A DNA stretch of 64,000 nt from Zingiber officinale (taxonomy: Eukaryota > Streptophyta > Magnoliopsida > Zingiberales > Zingiberaceae), in NCBI RefSeq assembly GCF_018446385.1, contig NC_056002.1, positions 31,792,636-31,856,635 of the forward strand. Reading direction: 5' to 3'. Position numbers and translations under genes: made by a program. This document shows positions 10,701 to 21,899 of the stretch, in pieces (position 1 is the first letter of the stretch; each line of letters starts with the position of its first letter). The notes under the pieces were generated by a model. It worked only from the letters and a program-made list of their open reading frames with translations, was not told where the DNA came from and ran no database searches.

Positions 10701-13692
10701 GTACAAGCAAAACTAGTCTGAGATGACATAGAAAGCATGTGTCAAAGACATCAATATGATCACCAAAACCTATGTCAAATAAATTAACATAGATTTAGCT
10801 TTTGTGCATCACATGAATGAAAGTTTAATTAAATTATTCCATATAATTTAGCTCAAGCAGGACTTGTATCACGCAAGATATCACTCATGTAACCTCAGCA
10901 GGACATGTTATAAAATCTGCTGAATCATTATGCTTGGCAATTAGAAGGGCCGAGATAGAAAATTATGTGCAAGAGCACTTCCAGTGGTAGTCACTGGACA
11001 CAGGGGCATGTGCTCTATCTAAAATATTAGAATCATAAAGGCAACCATGTAAATATAGGGGCTGTCCTACTAAAATTTTGAAGAAAAAAAAAAGTTGTAC
11101 AATTGTGTAAGAAAAATAGATTTTCTTCTCCCTCGTTGCTTGTGAAATCCTCTTCAAGCAGCCACACACCGCCAAATACATCCCCTTTGAATCCTCCTAT
11201 CAACTGAAAATTCAGTTGGATGGATTGTGATTCATTATGCGATTTCTGAGACTTGAAACTTCCTCAAAATATCAGAACTACTGCTTCCCTAGGGTCAATT
11301 TATTTCATGTCTGCATAAAATTTTGATCTTCACAGTGTTCTGTGTTGAGAATTTAATGACTAATGTCATGTGACGTAAGGTTGGTATGGTGGGCAACCAA
11401 AGCTTCATGAGCCTTCTAGCAACACCATTCAGTTTTATGCGGGTGACATTAACTTAGGTAATTTCATAATGCATATGCATTATGGAAGGGCATGGATGGA
11501 TGAATACAAGGTTTGAAATGGGGTTATGATACCATAGATCAGTGGTTAGAAGGAATAGTAAGGCGACAGATTTTTAACTCAATCCTGATTTTACCCAAAA
11601 TATCAGGCAAAAAGGGGTCAATTGTGACACAACTCAGCCAAATCCAGATCAGGATAAGCCAGTTTTGAAAACAATGAAGCAAACCTCAATGGGCAAGTAA
11701 ACATCAATAGATGAAAGCTCCTAAGAATTTAATTTATCACACAATTCAGCAGCTACAAGCGAGGCAAAATTTTTGTAAGACTATCTGGTCCTTCAAGAAA
11801 AATAAAAAACTTCATGATTAATGATGATAAAATGAATATTATATATAAATACCTCTAATGCAAAGCAATTAGATTGAACGGGAAGGATTTTATCCATTGC
11901 TGTACTAGCAAACCCAGGTGGCACAAGTGGCCGAGATACAGGTGCATGCATAGAAGGAGACCTAGGAGATTGAATTTTAGATAGTGAAGAAACATCTTCC
12001 TTGTCAGTTTTGCTGATTGTACTTTTCTTATCAGCAGAATCCTCAAACAATGTAGCAATATCAGGATCAAGATTGTGTTTATGGTTGTTTTGCTTATCCT
12101 GCAGTGCTTTCCGTTGTTCCTTTCTTATTAGCTCAAAGGATTCTGCATTGTCATAACCAAAATAAATAGAACCAAGGAAAGCAAGGAAAAAGAAGGAACT
12201 AGAAGGGAGCTGCATACAATCATAAAAAAATCTAGTAATCAAAGAGCATAACCTCTTCTCCTTAGTTCTCCAGCTCTGTCCTCACTTGAATAATTAGTTG
12301 AACCAAATGTTTCATCATTACATGAATCTCTATTGTCCTTCCGTTGAAAAGGCATAGCCTATATTAAAAGGCAGAAATTTACAAAAAAAAACCCTCAGAA
12401 TAACTGTTATTACAATAAACATAACAAAACAAGGTGTTTGTAGGAACAGAAGAATGTGTCTTTATTATTCTCCGATCGCCTAACCTTATAAGGCCGTGGG
12501 GGTTGATAGGGTTCAGAAGTCTTATTGAGTTGAAATTGGCTAGTTGCCCTTGATTTTTCTGTTGATGGTCTGCCATAACTTGAAGGTCTTGGGAAAGCAC
12601 CACTGCCCAAAAGTCCATCATGCTCATCCTGTTGAGCATAACATCTGGATTGTATTCCAATTTGTCGTCCAATATCTGCAATTTGAAATAACATCATGCA
12701 AGTGTAAAAATTAATTCAGAATAGTGTCAATGGTACAAAAGGTTGGTACAGTAGGCAAGCAAACAAGTTTTATTTATGAGTTTGGAAATAAACTACAATC
12801 ATTGAAAGGAAAATCTCCATTTTAATGCTGATGAGACTCGAAATGCATAAATGGGCAATCAGATTCTAGTACAATGAATTTAAACCAGCTGCACATAGCC
12901 TTGTAGAAGACATAGACATCTAAGAATCCATATTTTGTTAGGCAATGTTAGGACTGAAATTTGAAATGAACAAAAGCAACATGGAACGATAAGCCAGTAA
13001 CTTGCAAAATCAAATATGGTTGTGAAGAGAAGAAGTGACAGCTGTCAAAAGGAGAAATGGACAAGGAAAAGTTTAGCTAATCAATTGAGCATGAAATCAG
13101 TCAGTGTCTTCAATTTTCATTTGCTTCAAACAACAAACCTTGTGTATTTGTTTCACGATTAGATTGGAGGTCCCCATCTCTATAGTTGGATTGTGCATCC
13201 CATCTCCCAGAGGTTCCTCGAGAATAACTCCCTGCAACTTCTGACCTGTATGGTGGTTGTGAGGTAAAATCGCTATGCTTCGTGCTCTGAAAGGTTAAGC
13301 CTCCAAAACCTCGTTGCCTCTCATTTACACTATTAGACGTTTCATTCAATTCACTGCTTTGGGAAAAAAAAAACATCAGGGAGTTAAACAAAATCATTTA
13401 TAAGACCCCTGGGGAAAAAAAGTTAAAATAAGACTAATTTTTCATCATCAATTACCTCAAAACTGAAGCATCAAATTCATCGGGCAATTTGTTGGAAAGT
13501 TTGCTGAAAGATAAAAGCTCATCTCGCGTATAGCATACTTTAGTTTTCCTAGGATACAATCACACAAGGCAAGAAGGTAAAGCATAAGCCAACAGATACC
13601 AACTGCAATACATAGCAACAAGCAGAAATAGCTGCTCACCTCTGAGTTTCAGAACTTCTTTCAAGTAACGGATCGTCATTCTCCAAACTCAT
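7800..13692 (-). CDS. CBE1: CBE1/4E-T-like eIF4E-binding protein, ten coding exons
   Basis: Coding exons on the minus strand, all joined in frame: 13692-13640, 13548-13456, 13356-13139, 12675-12485, 12358-12253, 12142-11853, 10717-10403, 10040-9914, 9818-8367, 7963-7800. They total 3009 nt, giving 1002 aa. The start MSLENDD and the motif YTRDELL near residue 25 match the plant family typified by Arabidopsis At4g01290 (CBE1); YxxxxL-hydrophobic is the canonical eIF4E contact. Downstream are GSYSRGTSGRWD, AMPFQRKDN, KFASWFVEE followed by NLLSLI, HLLSLLQRGT and LETLFGAAFMNELQSAQ, a His/Gln/Pro-rich tail, and a Gly-rich C-terminus ending in FRYR. The expected role is cap-complex binding and mRNA regulation in the cytoplasm. 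Exon 3 has a tandem NAGNAG acceptor (13356 or 13353), which adds or drops one Ser. The large exon 9 encodes nearly half the protein. The symbol is by resemblance only. Confidence 0.85.
9865..9883. repeat. (AC)n microsatellite in intron 8 of the CBE1-like gene
   Basis: Uninterrupted AC dinucleotide run of about 19 bases inside the intron between coding exons 8 and 9, about 30 bp from the exon 8 donor. It is a usable length-polymorphism marker. Confidence 0.9.
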
Positions 13693-14280
13693 TCCTGGAG
13701 GTGCAATGCACGAGTATGCTTGTCTACTAAAAAGAAGCAGTTCCTTGGTTTCTATATCTAAAACTTCCAGCTAATTGAGCCTCCTACGACTAACCCAGAT
13801 CGAATACATGTTGCGATAACCCAATAATCCCAACTCAAACTCAAATGAAGGAACGGATTGTCAATCGTTAAGAGAAAAAAAAAAAAGGAAAATCTGGTGA
13901 CTGAGAAGCTAGATTCTGTACTGCCCCTGTCCAAAATCACAAAAAGGGACCAGCCTCAGATAGCATAGAGGGATTTTAATCACCTATCGATCGGAAGAAA
14001 TCAAAAGGTATCTCGTCAATCTAAGCTAACGAATCCACGGATTCCGACGCCAAATGAGATGCCATTAGGGTCAACATGGATCAGATGAGAACTAAAATTC
14101 CATGTCGGAAAAATCTTACGGATTGAGGAGCGTACACTGGAACCGGAGGTCCAAGGAGAGAGATCCCTGCCGGCGATGAGCCGAAGAAGGGATTCGAGCG
14201 AAGACGACCGATATCTTCTCCCGCCGGAGGAAAGAGAGAGGAGGGAGGTAACAGAGAGGTAAAATGGGGACAACGAAATG
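13693..14280 (-). promoter_or_regulatory. Probable 5'UTR with leader intron of the CBE1-like gene
   Basis: A good donor (CAATCC|GTAAG, intron from 14119 on the minus strand) lies upstream of the start codon, and acceptor TTTTTAG|TAG lies at about 13727-13726. This suggests a leader intron of about 390 bp, and a CT-rich leader exon about 14120-14270. No upstream ATG in this leader gives an extended protein. The transcription start is not certain. Confidence 0.5.
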
Positions 14281-14399
14281 TGACCCAAAAGTATACCTTG
14301 AAGACCCACACACATTACTGGGCGTTGAGGCCGTGAGATCTTCTGCATCGGACAGAACAGGCAACAGCACTTCAGCGATGGCAATCTGCCAGCTGAGGC

Positions 14400-14870
14400 A
14401 CAATACTCTCACTTAATTAAATTCCAGACACCATCCGTGACATCCTAATCTAAACTTAATCCCAGTTTAACGCATCTTAATGAGTTAATTAATAAAATAA
14501 CTTAAATCTTTCCCTTGTGAGCATTAATTTTATTAGTTTTGTTTTATTGTTATTTTCATACGATCGATCCATGGACTCATTTCGAACAATATATATTTTG
14601 TTAATATATTTTAAGTATGAAATTTCAACGCATGTGTTCGTCATTTTGCTTTTAGTGTTTACACTAATTATATCACTAAGTAATATAAATATCATATAAA
14701 TACACAAATAACACCATTCTTAGTCTCATTAAAGCAAAATAACAAAAACAAAACAAAAACAAAAAATAAAAAATAAAACAAAAACAAAAAACATGTTTAC
14801 ATGATCTATTTAGAAGCTTACAAGTTACAAAGCAGTCGGCAACAAAAATTTTGCCGGCCATGTCGTCGTC
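14400..14870. other. AT-rich spacer between the CBE1-like and first RING-H2 genes
   Basis: Contains short palindromic AT-rich words and an A-rich run of AACAAAAAC units at 14735-14795. No coding frame is convincing. It serves as the promoter side of the CBE1-like gene and the 3' side of the RING-H2 gene. Confidence 0.5.
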
Positions 14871-14882
14871 AGCAGCAGCACG

Positions 14883-14949
14883 GAAGAAGAAGAAGTTGAA
14901 GAAGAAGAAGAAGAAGAAGTTGTTGAAGAAGAAGAAGAAGAAGAAGAAG
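14883..14949. repeat. (GAA)n microsatellite
   Basis: Imperfect GAA/AAG trinucleotide run broken by two GTT units. It produces poly-Lys and poly-Ser/Leu reading frames on both strands that are artefacts. It lies within the likely 3' flank of the RING-H2 gene. Confidence 0.85.
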
Positions 14950-15204
14950 ATTCAAACCCACAACATTGGGATTTTGAATCAGTCTCACTCCACAATTCCG
15001 ATCGCAGACTCTTCCCTTCGAAATCTGCATCCTGAAAGTCAAACACTCCTCAATCTTCGATCCATTCTCGCATCGATCCGCCCACCAAGAATCCAATCGG
15101 CAATCGCCAATCCAAAACCAGCGCTTGATTTGTCGCCGACCAAATCTACGATCCAAGCTAAAAAAAAGAGGCGGATCAGAAATCTTATGTTCCATTCGGA
15201 TATC

Positions 15205-15681
15205 CTAGGCTGAGGGGAACCCTAGCGGGCGCAGCGAGTACGAGTAGTAGTAGTCTTCGTCGTCCTCGGGCGTGGCGGGGGCCGGGTGGAGGGGAACGAG
15301 CGGGACGCGGCAGAGGGGGCAGGTGCGCTGCCGGTGCTGGATCCACCGGTCGACGCATTGACGGTGGAAGACGTGTCTGCAGTTGCTCATCCGCCGAACC
15401 TCGTCCTCCGGCTCGAACTCGTACAGGCAGACAGCGCAGCAGCTCTCTGCCGCCTCTGGGAGTTGTTCGAACCGGGTCGCCGGGGAGGCCTCCTCGATGA
15501 CCTCGGCCAGCACCGGTGGCAGCAAACAGAGACCTTCCCTCTGGACATCGCCGTCTGAGAGGTCGCCACCGAGGCCGAGGCAGCGGCAGGCCCAGTTGAT
15601 GAGCTTCCGAAGGTGCGTAAGCAAGAACAGCAGGTGGAGGAGCAGCTTGGGGAGCTCCGAGTAGCCGACCGGGAAGCCCAT
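15205..15681 (-). CDS. RING-H2 E3 ubiquitin ligase, BRH1/RHA1-like
   Basis: An intronless 158-aa protein. The N-terminus MGFPVGYSELPKLLLHLLFL is hydrophobic (residues 9-28) and probably anchors the protein to a membrane. The RING-H2 domain is Cys82-x2-Cys85, Cys101-x-His103-x2-His106-x2-Cys109, Cys121-x2-Cys124, with the E2-contact Trp113; all eight zinc ligands are present. The tail has an acidic patch and YYYSY. The MGFP start and this layout match the plant BRH1 (brassinosteroid-responsive RING-H2) and RHA1 small ligases; substrate is unknown. The start codon is the one that gives the family N-terminus. A paralogue lies 7.3 kb to the right on the same strand. Coding GC is high relative to the flanks. 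Confidence 0.88.
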   Translation of the reverse strand: MGFPVGYSELPKLLLHLLFLLTHLRKLINWACRCLGLGGDLSDGDVQREGLCLLPPVLAEVIEEASPATRFEQLPEAAESCCAVCLYEFEPEDEVRRMSNCRHVFHRQCVDRWIQHRQRTCPLCRVPLVPLHPAPATPEDDEDYYYSYSLRPLGFPSA

Positions 15682-15707
15682 GGCGGAATTGGTAAGCCAA
15701 ATGTTCG

Positions 15708-15893
15708 ATGAAGTGCCTGAGAGGGAATTATACGAAGGGAACGGTCTGAAATCTGTAAGTGTATAAGGAAATGCCTGAAAGAGAATTATAAGAAGGAGAC
15801 TGCAGCTCTGCAGGTGTTTGAGGAAATGCCGCAGAGGGAATTATAAGGAGGAGACTACAACCTGCAAGTGCTTGAGGAAGTGCCTGAGAGATT
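15708..15893. repeat. Degenerate minisatellite, about 55-bp unit, upstream of the RING-H2 gene
   Basis: The word 'tgcctgagagggaattata' and close variants recurs at about 15715, 15772, 15827 and (partly) 15882, each followed by GAAGG/GGAGAC. It makes about three and a half copies and begins only about 30 bp upstream of the start codon, so it probably lies in the 5'UTR or core promoter. Confidence 0.75.
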
Positions 15894-16361
15894 CTCACAG
15901 CTAATAAGAATTTGTATTGTGGCCACATTTGCTTTTGGCTTTTTGCTCTCTGTGGCTGTGTCTGGTGAAAAGGTGGTGACTTGGTCATATTTTATTCAAG
16001 GAGGGGTGGTGGTGTTGCCAATTCCATCACTCTCTCTTTTTTTTGGAGAAAAGACCAGAAGAGTGGCATGTGATGAATTTTGTGGAAGCAAGCATTATTT
16101 ATTGCCTGGCAATTGACTCATCATCTGAAAAGTTGTTGGGTTGTGGAACAGATCATTCTCAGCTGCCAGCCATGTGTTTTTCAGATTTAGACAGGTCAGT
16201 AAATTCAATACCCGTTTACAAATTTCTAGTGTTCTTAATTTATACCAGAGTTGATAGTAGGGATGGGCACATGATAAAAATCAAAACTGAATAGAAATAT
16301 TTCAATCAGATGAAAAGTTTAGATCAAAATTGTTTTGGTTCAATTTGGTCTAAATTTATCC

Positions 16362-16560
16362 AACAACAACAACAACCAAGTCTTTATCTCATTAAGTGGG
16401 GTGGGTTATATGATCCTTTTATATCATTAGGCTTAATATATGTATTTGTCATGATCTCACATTACCTAATTGGAGAATTTATTGAATGCCTAAGTACATC
16501 ATCGGTCCCAAGTCCGGATAAAAAAGGAGGATTATGTTAAGTTGTCAATTAGCATCAAGC
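16362..16560 (-). mobile_element. RTE-type LINE 3' end fragment inside the hAT MITE
   Basis: On the minus strand this segment ends in a (TTG)n tail (CAA run at 16362-16376 on the plus strand) preceded by 'gacttgg' and 'aacccaccccacttaatg', a word set widely seen at plant RTE LINE 3' ends. The other boundary is uncertain, near the GGATAAAAAAGGAGGATTAT word at 16516-16535. No coding sequence remains. 5' truncation is normal for LINEs. Confidence 0.55.
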
Positions 16561-16844
16561 AAAGACAATTGTTATGTTAGACCCATCAAACTATTGGTCT
16601 AAAGCTATAAATTGAAAGAAAAATCCTATTGAGAAAAGCAATCAAACTTATTGTAATTTAGGGATTATGCTCATTAATGAACATAATAAATGAATAAGAA
16701 TAAGAAAGCATCTTATTTATCTATATATACATATATATTGATATTATAAAAAAATTTAATAGTGTGGTTTGGTTTTAAGGTTTTGTATAGGCTCAAACCA
16801 CTACAGAATCAAATAAATAACCTTGATTAGGTTGTCCATCCCTA

Positions 16845-17062
16845 TTGTAGCAAAAAGTGATTACACGCATCCCAGATATCTCTCGTAGCCCGTTCCCAAG
16901 TTATGTGAAGGGAGATAAATCACAGGATCAACTTATAGCTGACCGCCAAGTTGCTAGAGGATAAGAAAAGTTTTTTTTCTTGAGAACATACGTCCGCCGG
17001 AAATTGACCCCTTGCCCTATGGTAGCAAAGTTGTTACCCTCTAACAGGCACCCCCGTGTGGA
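16845..17062 (-). mobile_element. tRNA-derived SINE inserted at the end of the MITE
   Basis: A 218-bp insertion flanked by 17-bp direct repeats with one mismatch (16828-16844 and 17063-17079) that include the last 12 bp of the MITE. On the minus strand it begins GGGGGTGCC-like, contains a box-B-like GGGGTCAATTTCC, then body sequence ending in a T-rich 'ctttttgctacaa'. Long target duplication and polymerase III box support a SINE. Confidence 0.7.
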
Positions 17063-17087
17063 TAGGTTGCCCATCCCTAGTTGATAG

Positions 17088-20000
17088 ATCTGGTATTCTT
17101 AATTAGAGCAAGATTTTCAAATCACTTAACTTATACCTGTTTGAGTATAAGAATATATGGTACTTTTTTGTCTGTTAGATACAGAGAACCTATGCTCGTG
17201 TCTTGTTTAAAGCCATATGAGCGGGATGAGTCTTTGTCAAGGTTGTTCATATTAGTTAAATTTTGTCAGTCAAATCTCACATTGCCTCTAGCTTATCATC
17301 AATTAACAAAGAGTTCTAAATTCATACGAGCTTAAGATCCTTGAACTAGAGTTGTTGATAATTGAATTAAGGAGTATCTGTAATTAGAATTCTTCCTTGA
17401 TTTATCAGGATTTTAAAGTTTAGATAGTAATATTTTTTTCTGACAGTAAGCCTATGTGACATATGTTGTGCCTTAGAGTGTTGCATCTGGTGGCACATGC
17501 ATTGAATCAATTTTAGTTTTTTGTTTTTTTCTCATCTTTCTTAGATCAATTTCTGCTTTGAATGGAATCTAACAGGTGTAATCCAACTATGAAGCCATCA
17601 TGGTTTTAGCAAACAAACACACCTAATCAAAGTCCTTGTGTCATCAAAGGTTGAGGCAAAAGTGCAGGTCTCCATGTGGCTCCCTTCCCCAAATCAGTAC
17701 CACCCTAAAATTTTATTCACTCTTCCTCCTGGTAACAAGACAATATCCCATATGTTCCAGCACATTGAGGAATTAGGGCACAGGTGGAGTGAGATTTATA
17801 AAAACGGGGGAAAATGAAGACAAATTAACACCAGTTGGCAAGGTTGAAATGTATCATTTTATTAGCCAATTGGCACACAAAACCCCTTAATACACAATAT
17901 TTATTCGGCGAGGTTGCTGTGAGCCCTATCCCTTTTTTCCACGAGCTTTCCTTGTCTTGTCTTCCTCCACAAATCTTTTATAAGAGTTACTAGGCAATGC
18001 AAGTGTTGGACAATCTCGTCTTCTTCCATTGGTGTTCTACGAATGAACATTACTCACAAACATTTTTTGTGGATTTCTTGCTCCATGGCCACTTTGTAAT
18101 GAATACTACATGGTCATTAGTTTCATATGGACAAGGGTGGCAATCTATTATAAAATAGTCACTTTTCTATAGCTCAAGCCAATTAATTTTAATGCTTGCA
18201 ATACCTCAACTTCCAATTATCTCCTTCCTCTAGCTACGACTTTCTATCTATACCATGTATCCACATTTTACCAATGTATCGAAGCCTGTCTGATTTTCGA
18301 CGAATAGTAAATATTGACTTGGAATAAGACTTTGCGGTGGAGACTTGTGATAAGTATTTGTTGCTTTCTTATTAGGTGGGATGAGTAGGTGTGTGAACAC
18401 TTCAATCCAGATCAAACTAAACGATTCTACTAGTTGATCGGAGAAACCAATTCTATCTATTTAATTGGTAAAACCAGGGGACTGAGCTACACTAAGATTC
18501 ATCACTCCAATCCATTTTCTGAAACATTGCCCCTAACTTGAGAAGCTGGCCAAAAAGTCTCCTAGGTGTGATCTGGCCTTCACATTCCTCCTTTCAAGGG
18601 TGTGCGCTTTCAGTCAAAGATAGTCCAAATGGTGTACTAATACTTTTTTTTTTCCTTCAGCCACCCTACCTCAGCCATAAACCCTATCTAAAACCCTAAT
18701 CTTAATACACAGGGCCACCTTGGACCATGCTGACTACTTACTCCACCGAAAGATGGCGGTGGTGGTGGCGGTGACGATAACGACAAACAAACAAAGCATG
18801 GGGCAGAAAAAAAAAAACTATTAAGATAAGCTATAATTATAAAAATAATGACACTAGAAGTGTTTGTCAATTATTTATCATTGTGATGAAGTAGGAACAT
18901 TCACATCACCCTCTTTTGTTTCTTGTACAACCATTGAAAGTGCGGGAGCAACATGTCTCCTCCTTGTCTCCGCCCATGGAAGTAGAGTCCAAATTAGAGT
19001 TGCGAGTTGGAATGGTCCCTCCATGGGAAGAACAAACATCCTAAGTTTAAATTTTGTATATTCTGTTTACTACTTTAACTTCTTTTTTCAAAGTTTGATC
19101 GGATTGACCAATTTGGGTAAAGATAGTCAAATCGGTCGTAAGTGTAATTGTCGTATGAAATTAGCTTGAGTTGTTCGATGTAGATGTGTTCGTCATGTAT
19201 AGGTAAATGCTAGCAACCATACTGCAATGAGCCAGTGTGGTTCACTAGGTTTGGATACAAGTCGATCAAGGAGAAACCTATTTGGAGATTTTTATTCTCA
19301 CATTTGAAGCTATTTAGAGACTAGAGAATGAAGATTGTTAGAGATCAAACAACCTGTAGACAAGAGAAATCCTTTCAAGAAAGAACTTTGGGTGTTTAGT
19401 TTAGGGAGTATTAAAGGGGACCTTACTTTCTCTATTAGCGTTGAGAGAAAAGTACAATGAGAATGGAGAAAACCCTATAGTATAAATTGTTGGCAATGAC
19501 TTAATTTGCTTTTTTATTGTATAAGTTTTATATTAAGAAACTTTGCTCTTATTCTGCCTTTGTGAATATGCTTTAAAATTATTTAAACAAACTAAAAAAA
19601 CGAAAATGGAAGAAAACTTGGATTCAACTCCATTCAACTCTTCTTTTTAAATCGATTAGTAGGCATTCATAGATTGCAACACCCAATAGTTCTCTTCAAA
19701 GATTGCACAACTTTGAGCTATTGTTATTTTGTGAGTTCTCTTTTGGCGTCCGACGTTTTTCTTCTATGCTTTGCCTTTTGTGCTGGAAAGTTACAACCAA
19801 AAGTTCAAATGTCATTACATAATGTTTAAGATACTAGTGAACGAGGAAAATGTGACACTATTTTAGGCCTTTGGAGTTAAGAATGTTTTGTTAGGGTGCA
19901 TATTATCAAAAGGACAAATAATTCATTTAAATATTTATATTAATTAATTAAAAATATTATATTTGTGTTTTTTTTTTGAAAAATATTTTTTCTTCTTCAT

Positions 20001-20292
20001 TCTTTTCTTCTCGAATATGTCCAGATCCTGACAATTGGTCCTCCAATTTCTCCAATCTCATTCTAAAACATGAAGAAAAAACTAGATATCATTATTTTGT
20101 TGCATATGAATAAATTCTAAGTGAATGAGTTACATATAGAATCCAATCAAATTCTTTTTTTTTTGTTTTTTTCAATGAAAATTTTAATATATCATTATTG
20201 TTCTCGAACACAATCTTTAAGTTTTGTATTTGTCTACTCAATCTCATTGTGCTTGAAAGTGTGACTGTGTTCTACTACATAGTATTTACTCA
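17088..20292. other. Intergenic, no gene recognised
   Basis: AT-rich and without a coding frame of family character. There is a GGT/GGC run at 18750-18772 next to short A and T homopolymers. The stretch 19000-19500 carries weakly retroelement-like text (GTCGATCAAGGAGAAACC). Nothing can be assigned firmly. Confidence 0.5.
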
Positions 20293-21362
20293 GGGGTGTT
20301 TGGTTTAGGAAAATAAGAGTGGGGAATGGGAATGAGAATCATTGATTGTCATTGTTAATGTTTGGATTATAGGAATAAGAATACAAATAAAGGAATGAAT
20401 CCTTGAAATTGAGTAATAACTCATTCCCATATATCTCCCTTTCAATGAGTCATTACCCTATTTTTATCAATCAAAATATTCTCTTATTCCAAAAATACCC
20501 TTAACCTAAAATTAAAATTTTCTACCTTAATATCAAATATCAAATATTTAAATATATTTATTTATTTATTCTTTCATATCACTTCTCTCTCCTTGTTCTC
20601 TCTCATCATATTTTCTCTCTCATCATTTTATCACACACTTTCTCTCTACTTAATTTCTCCTATCACACTTTCTTTCTTCTTTTTTTCTCATAACACTTTC
20701 TCTTTCATCATACTTTCTCTCTCCTCAATCTCTTCCATCGCACTCTCTTCTTTCTTTTTTTCTCATCATACTTTATTTTCTCTTTTTTTCTCATCAGGCT
20801 TTCGCTCTCATCACACTTTCTTTTCTTTTTTTTTTCTCATCACGCTTTCGCTCTCATCACACTTTCTCTCTCGTCATACTTTCTCCCTCATCATACTTTC
20901 TCTCTCCTCAATCTCTCCCATCACACTCACTGTTCTCTTTTTTTCTCATTACACTTTCTCTCATCATACTTTCTCTCTCATCACACTCTCTCTTCTCATT
21001 TTTCTCATTACATTTTCTCTCTCTTCATCCTCTCCTATCATATTTTCTCTCATCTTCTCTCGTCATCTTCTCTTCTATCACACTCTCTTTTCTCATTTTC
21101 TTTCATCACACTTTCTCTCTCTTCATTCTTTCTCATCACACTTTCTCTCTCATCATACTTTCTCTCTCATCATTCTCTTTCATCATATTTTTCTCTCACA
21201 TCTAATTTTTTCTCTTATTTTCCTTTAAGAGTAAAAAAGAAAATTTTGATTTATTCCGATAGAAAATATGTAATTAATCAAACATTACTTTTAAGAATGA
21301 TATTCATGCTCATACCCATTCTCATTCCAATTCCTATTTCTAGAAAAGAATCAAATGCCCTC
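20293..21362. mobile_element. MITE-like element (PIF/Harbinger-type ends) filled by a CT-rich array
   Basis: The left end GGGGTGTTTGGTTTAGG and the right end (reverse complement AGGGCATTTGATTC) are imperfect inverted repeats, followed on both sides by GGAATGGGAATGAGAAT-like words facing inward (20318-20340 and 21308-21345). Such GGGTGTTTGGTTT ends are common in plant PIF/Harbinger MITEs. The three-base duplication expected there is ambiguous (TCA or CTCA), so the superfamily is tentative. Confidence 0.55.
20590..21205. repeat. Pyrimidine-rich array of TCTCTCATCACACTTT-like units
   Basis: About 600 bp of nearly pure pyrimidine on the plus strand built from variants of 'tctctcatcacactttc' and 'ctcatcatactttctctc', unit roughly 18-25 bp, irregular. 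It yields a spurious 211-aa frame made of Ser, Phe, Leu and His. It lies wholly inside the MITE-like element. Confidence 0.85.
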
Positions 21363-21899
21363 TCAATTCATATTAGATCAAATAATGGGGTCATGCAATG
21401 AATAAATTCTTTAATTTCAGTTCTTTATCCACTAATTTGATCATACAAGCTCACTTTGGCTCTCCGATCAACCAGTGTTTCGACTTCAAACTAGTATTTA
21501 GCGAACCACTCGATCAAGTTTGTTTTCAAAAACATGGGTTCTCGGTGATACGAGTGTTTAATGCTTTCCTAAACTCATCCTCAAAGCCTCATTCTTTTTT
21601 CCCTTATCTTTCTACTAGTTCTTCTGGCTAACTCAATAAAAAATCCTCTCTAACCAAAGTTTGTGTTTCTATTCGATCCAACTGAACTAATTTCTGTTCA
21701 ACTTCCAACTTAACTGGCTAAACTATACCACTTAGTCAAGGGAAACATAATTTTCATAAGGAAGCAGGGGTAGGTAAAAGCTAAACCCTACATTTGCCTT
21801 GATCTAGCCCTCTTTCTGAAAAATCTCTTAATCAAAGATCTAAATACACATTTCGCATCTGATCAAGAACATTCACATCAATACATCTGGAGACAAGAG

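Larger units (their letters stand above)
16258..17079. mobile_element. hAT-type MITE carrying nested insertions
   Basis: The outer ends are TAGGGATGGGCA and TGCCCATCCCTA, perfect 12-bp inverted repeats. The direct repeat GTTGATAG flanks exactly (16250-16257 and 17080-17087). Without the SINE at its right end the MITE would be about 587 bp, and without the LINE fragment about 390 bp. Confidence 0.85.

Noticed and set aside
14825-15213. Lys-rich, Ser-rich and Leu-rich frames over the (GAA)n run
   Set aside because: Trinucleotide repeat artefacts; no support for a gene between 14825 and 15204.
20593-21228. 211-aa Ser/Phe/Leu/His frame
   Set aside because: Produced by the pyrimidine-rich array; no domain or normal amino-acid composition.
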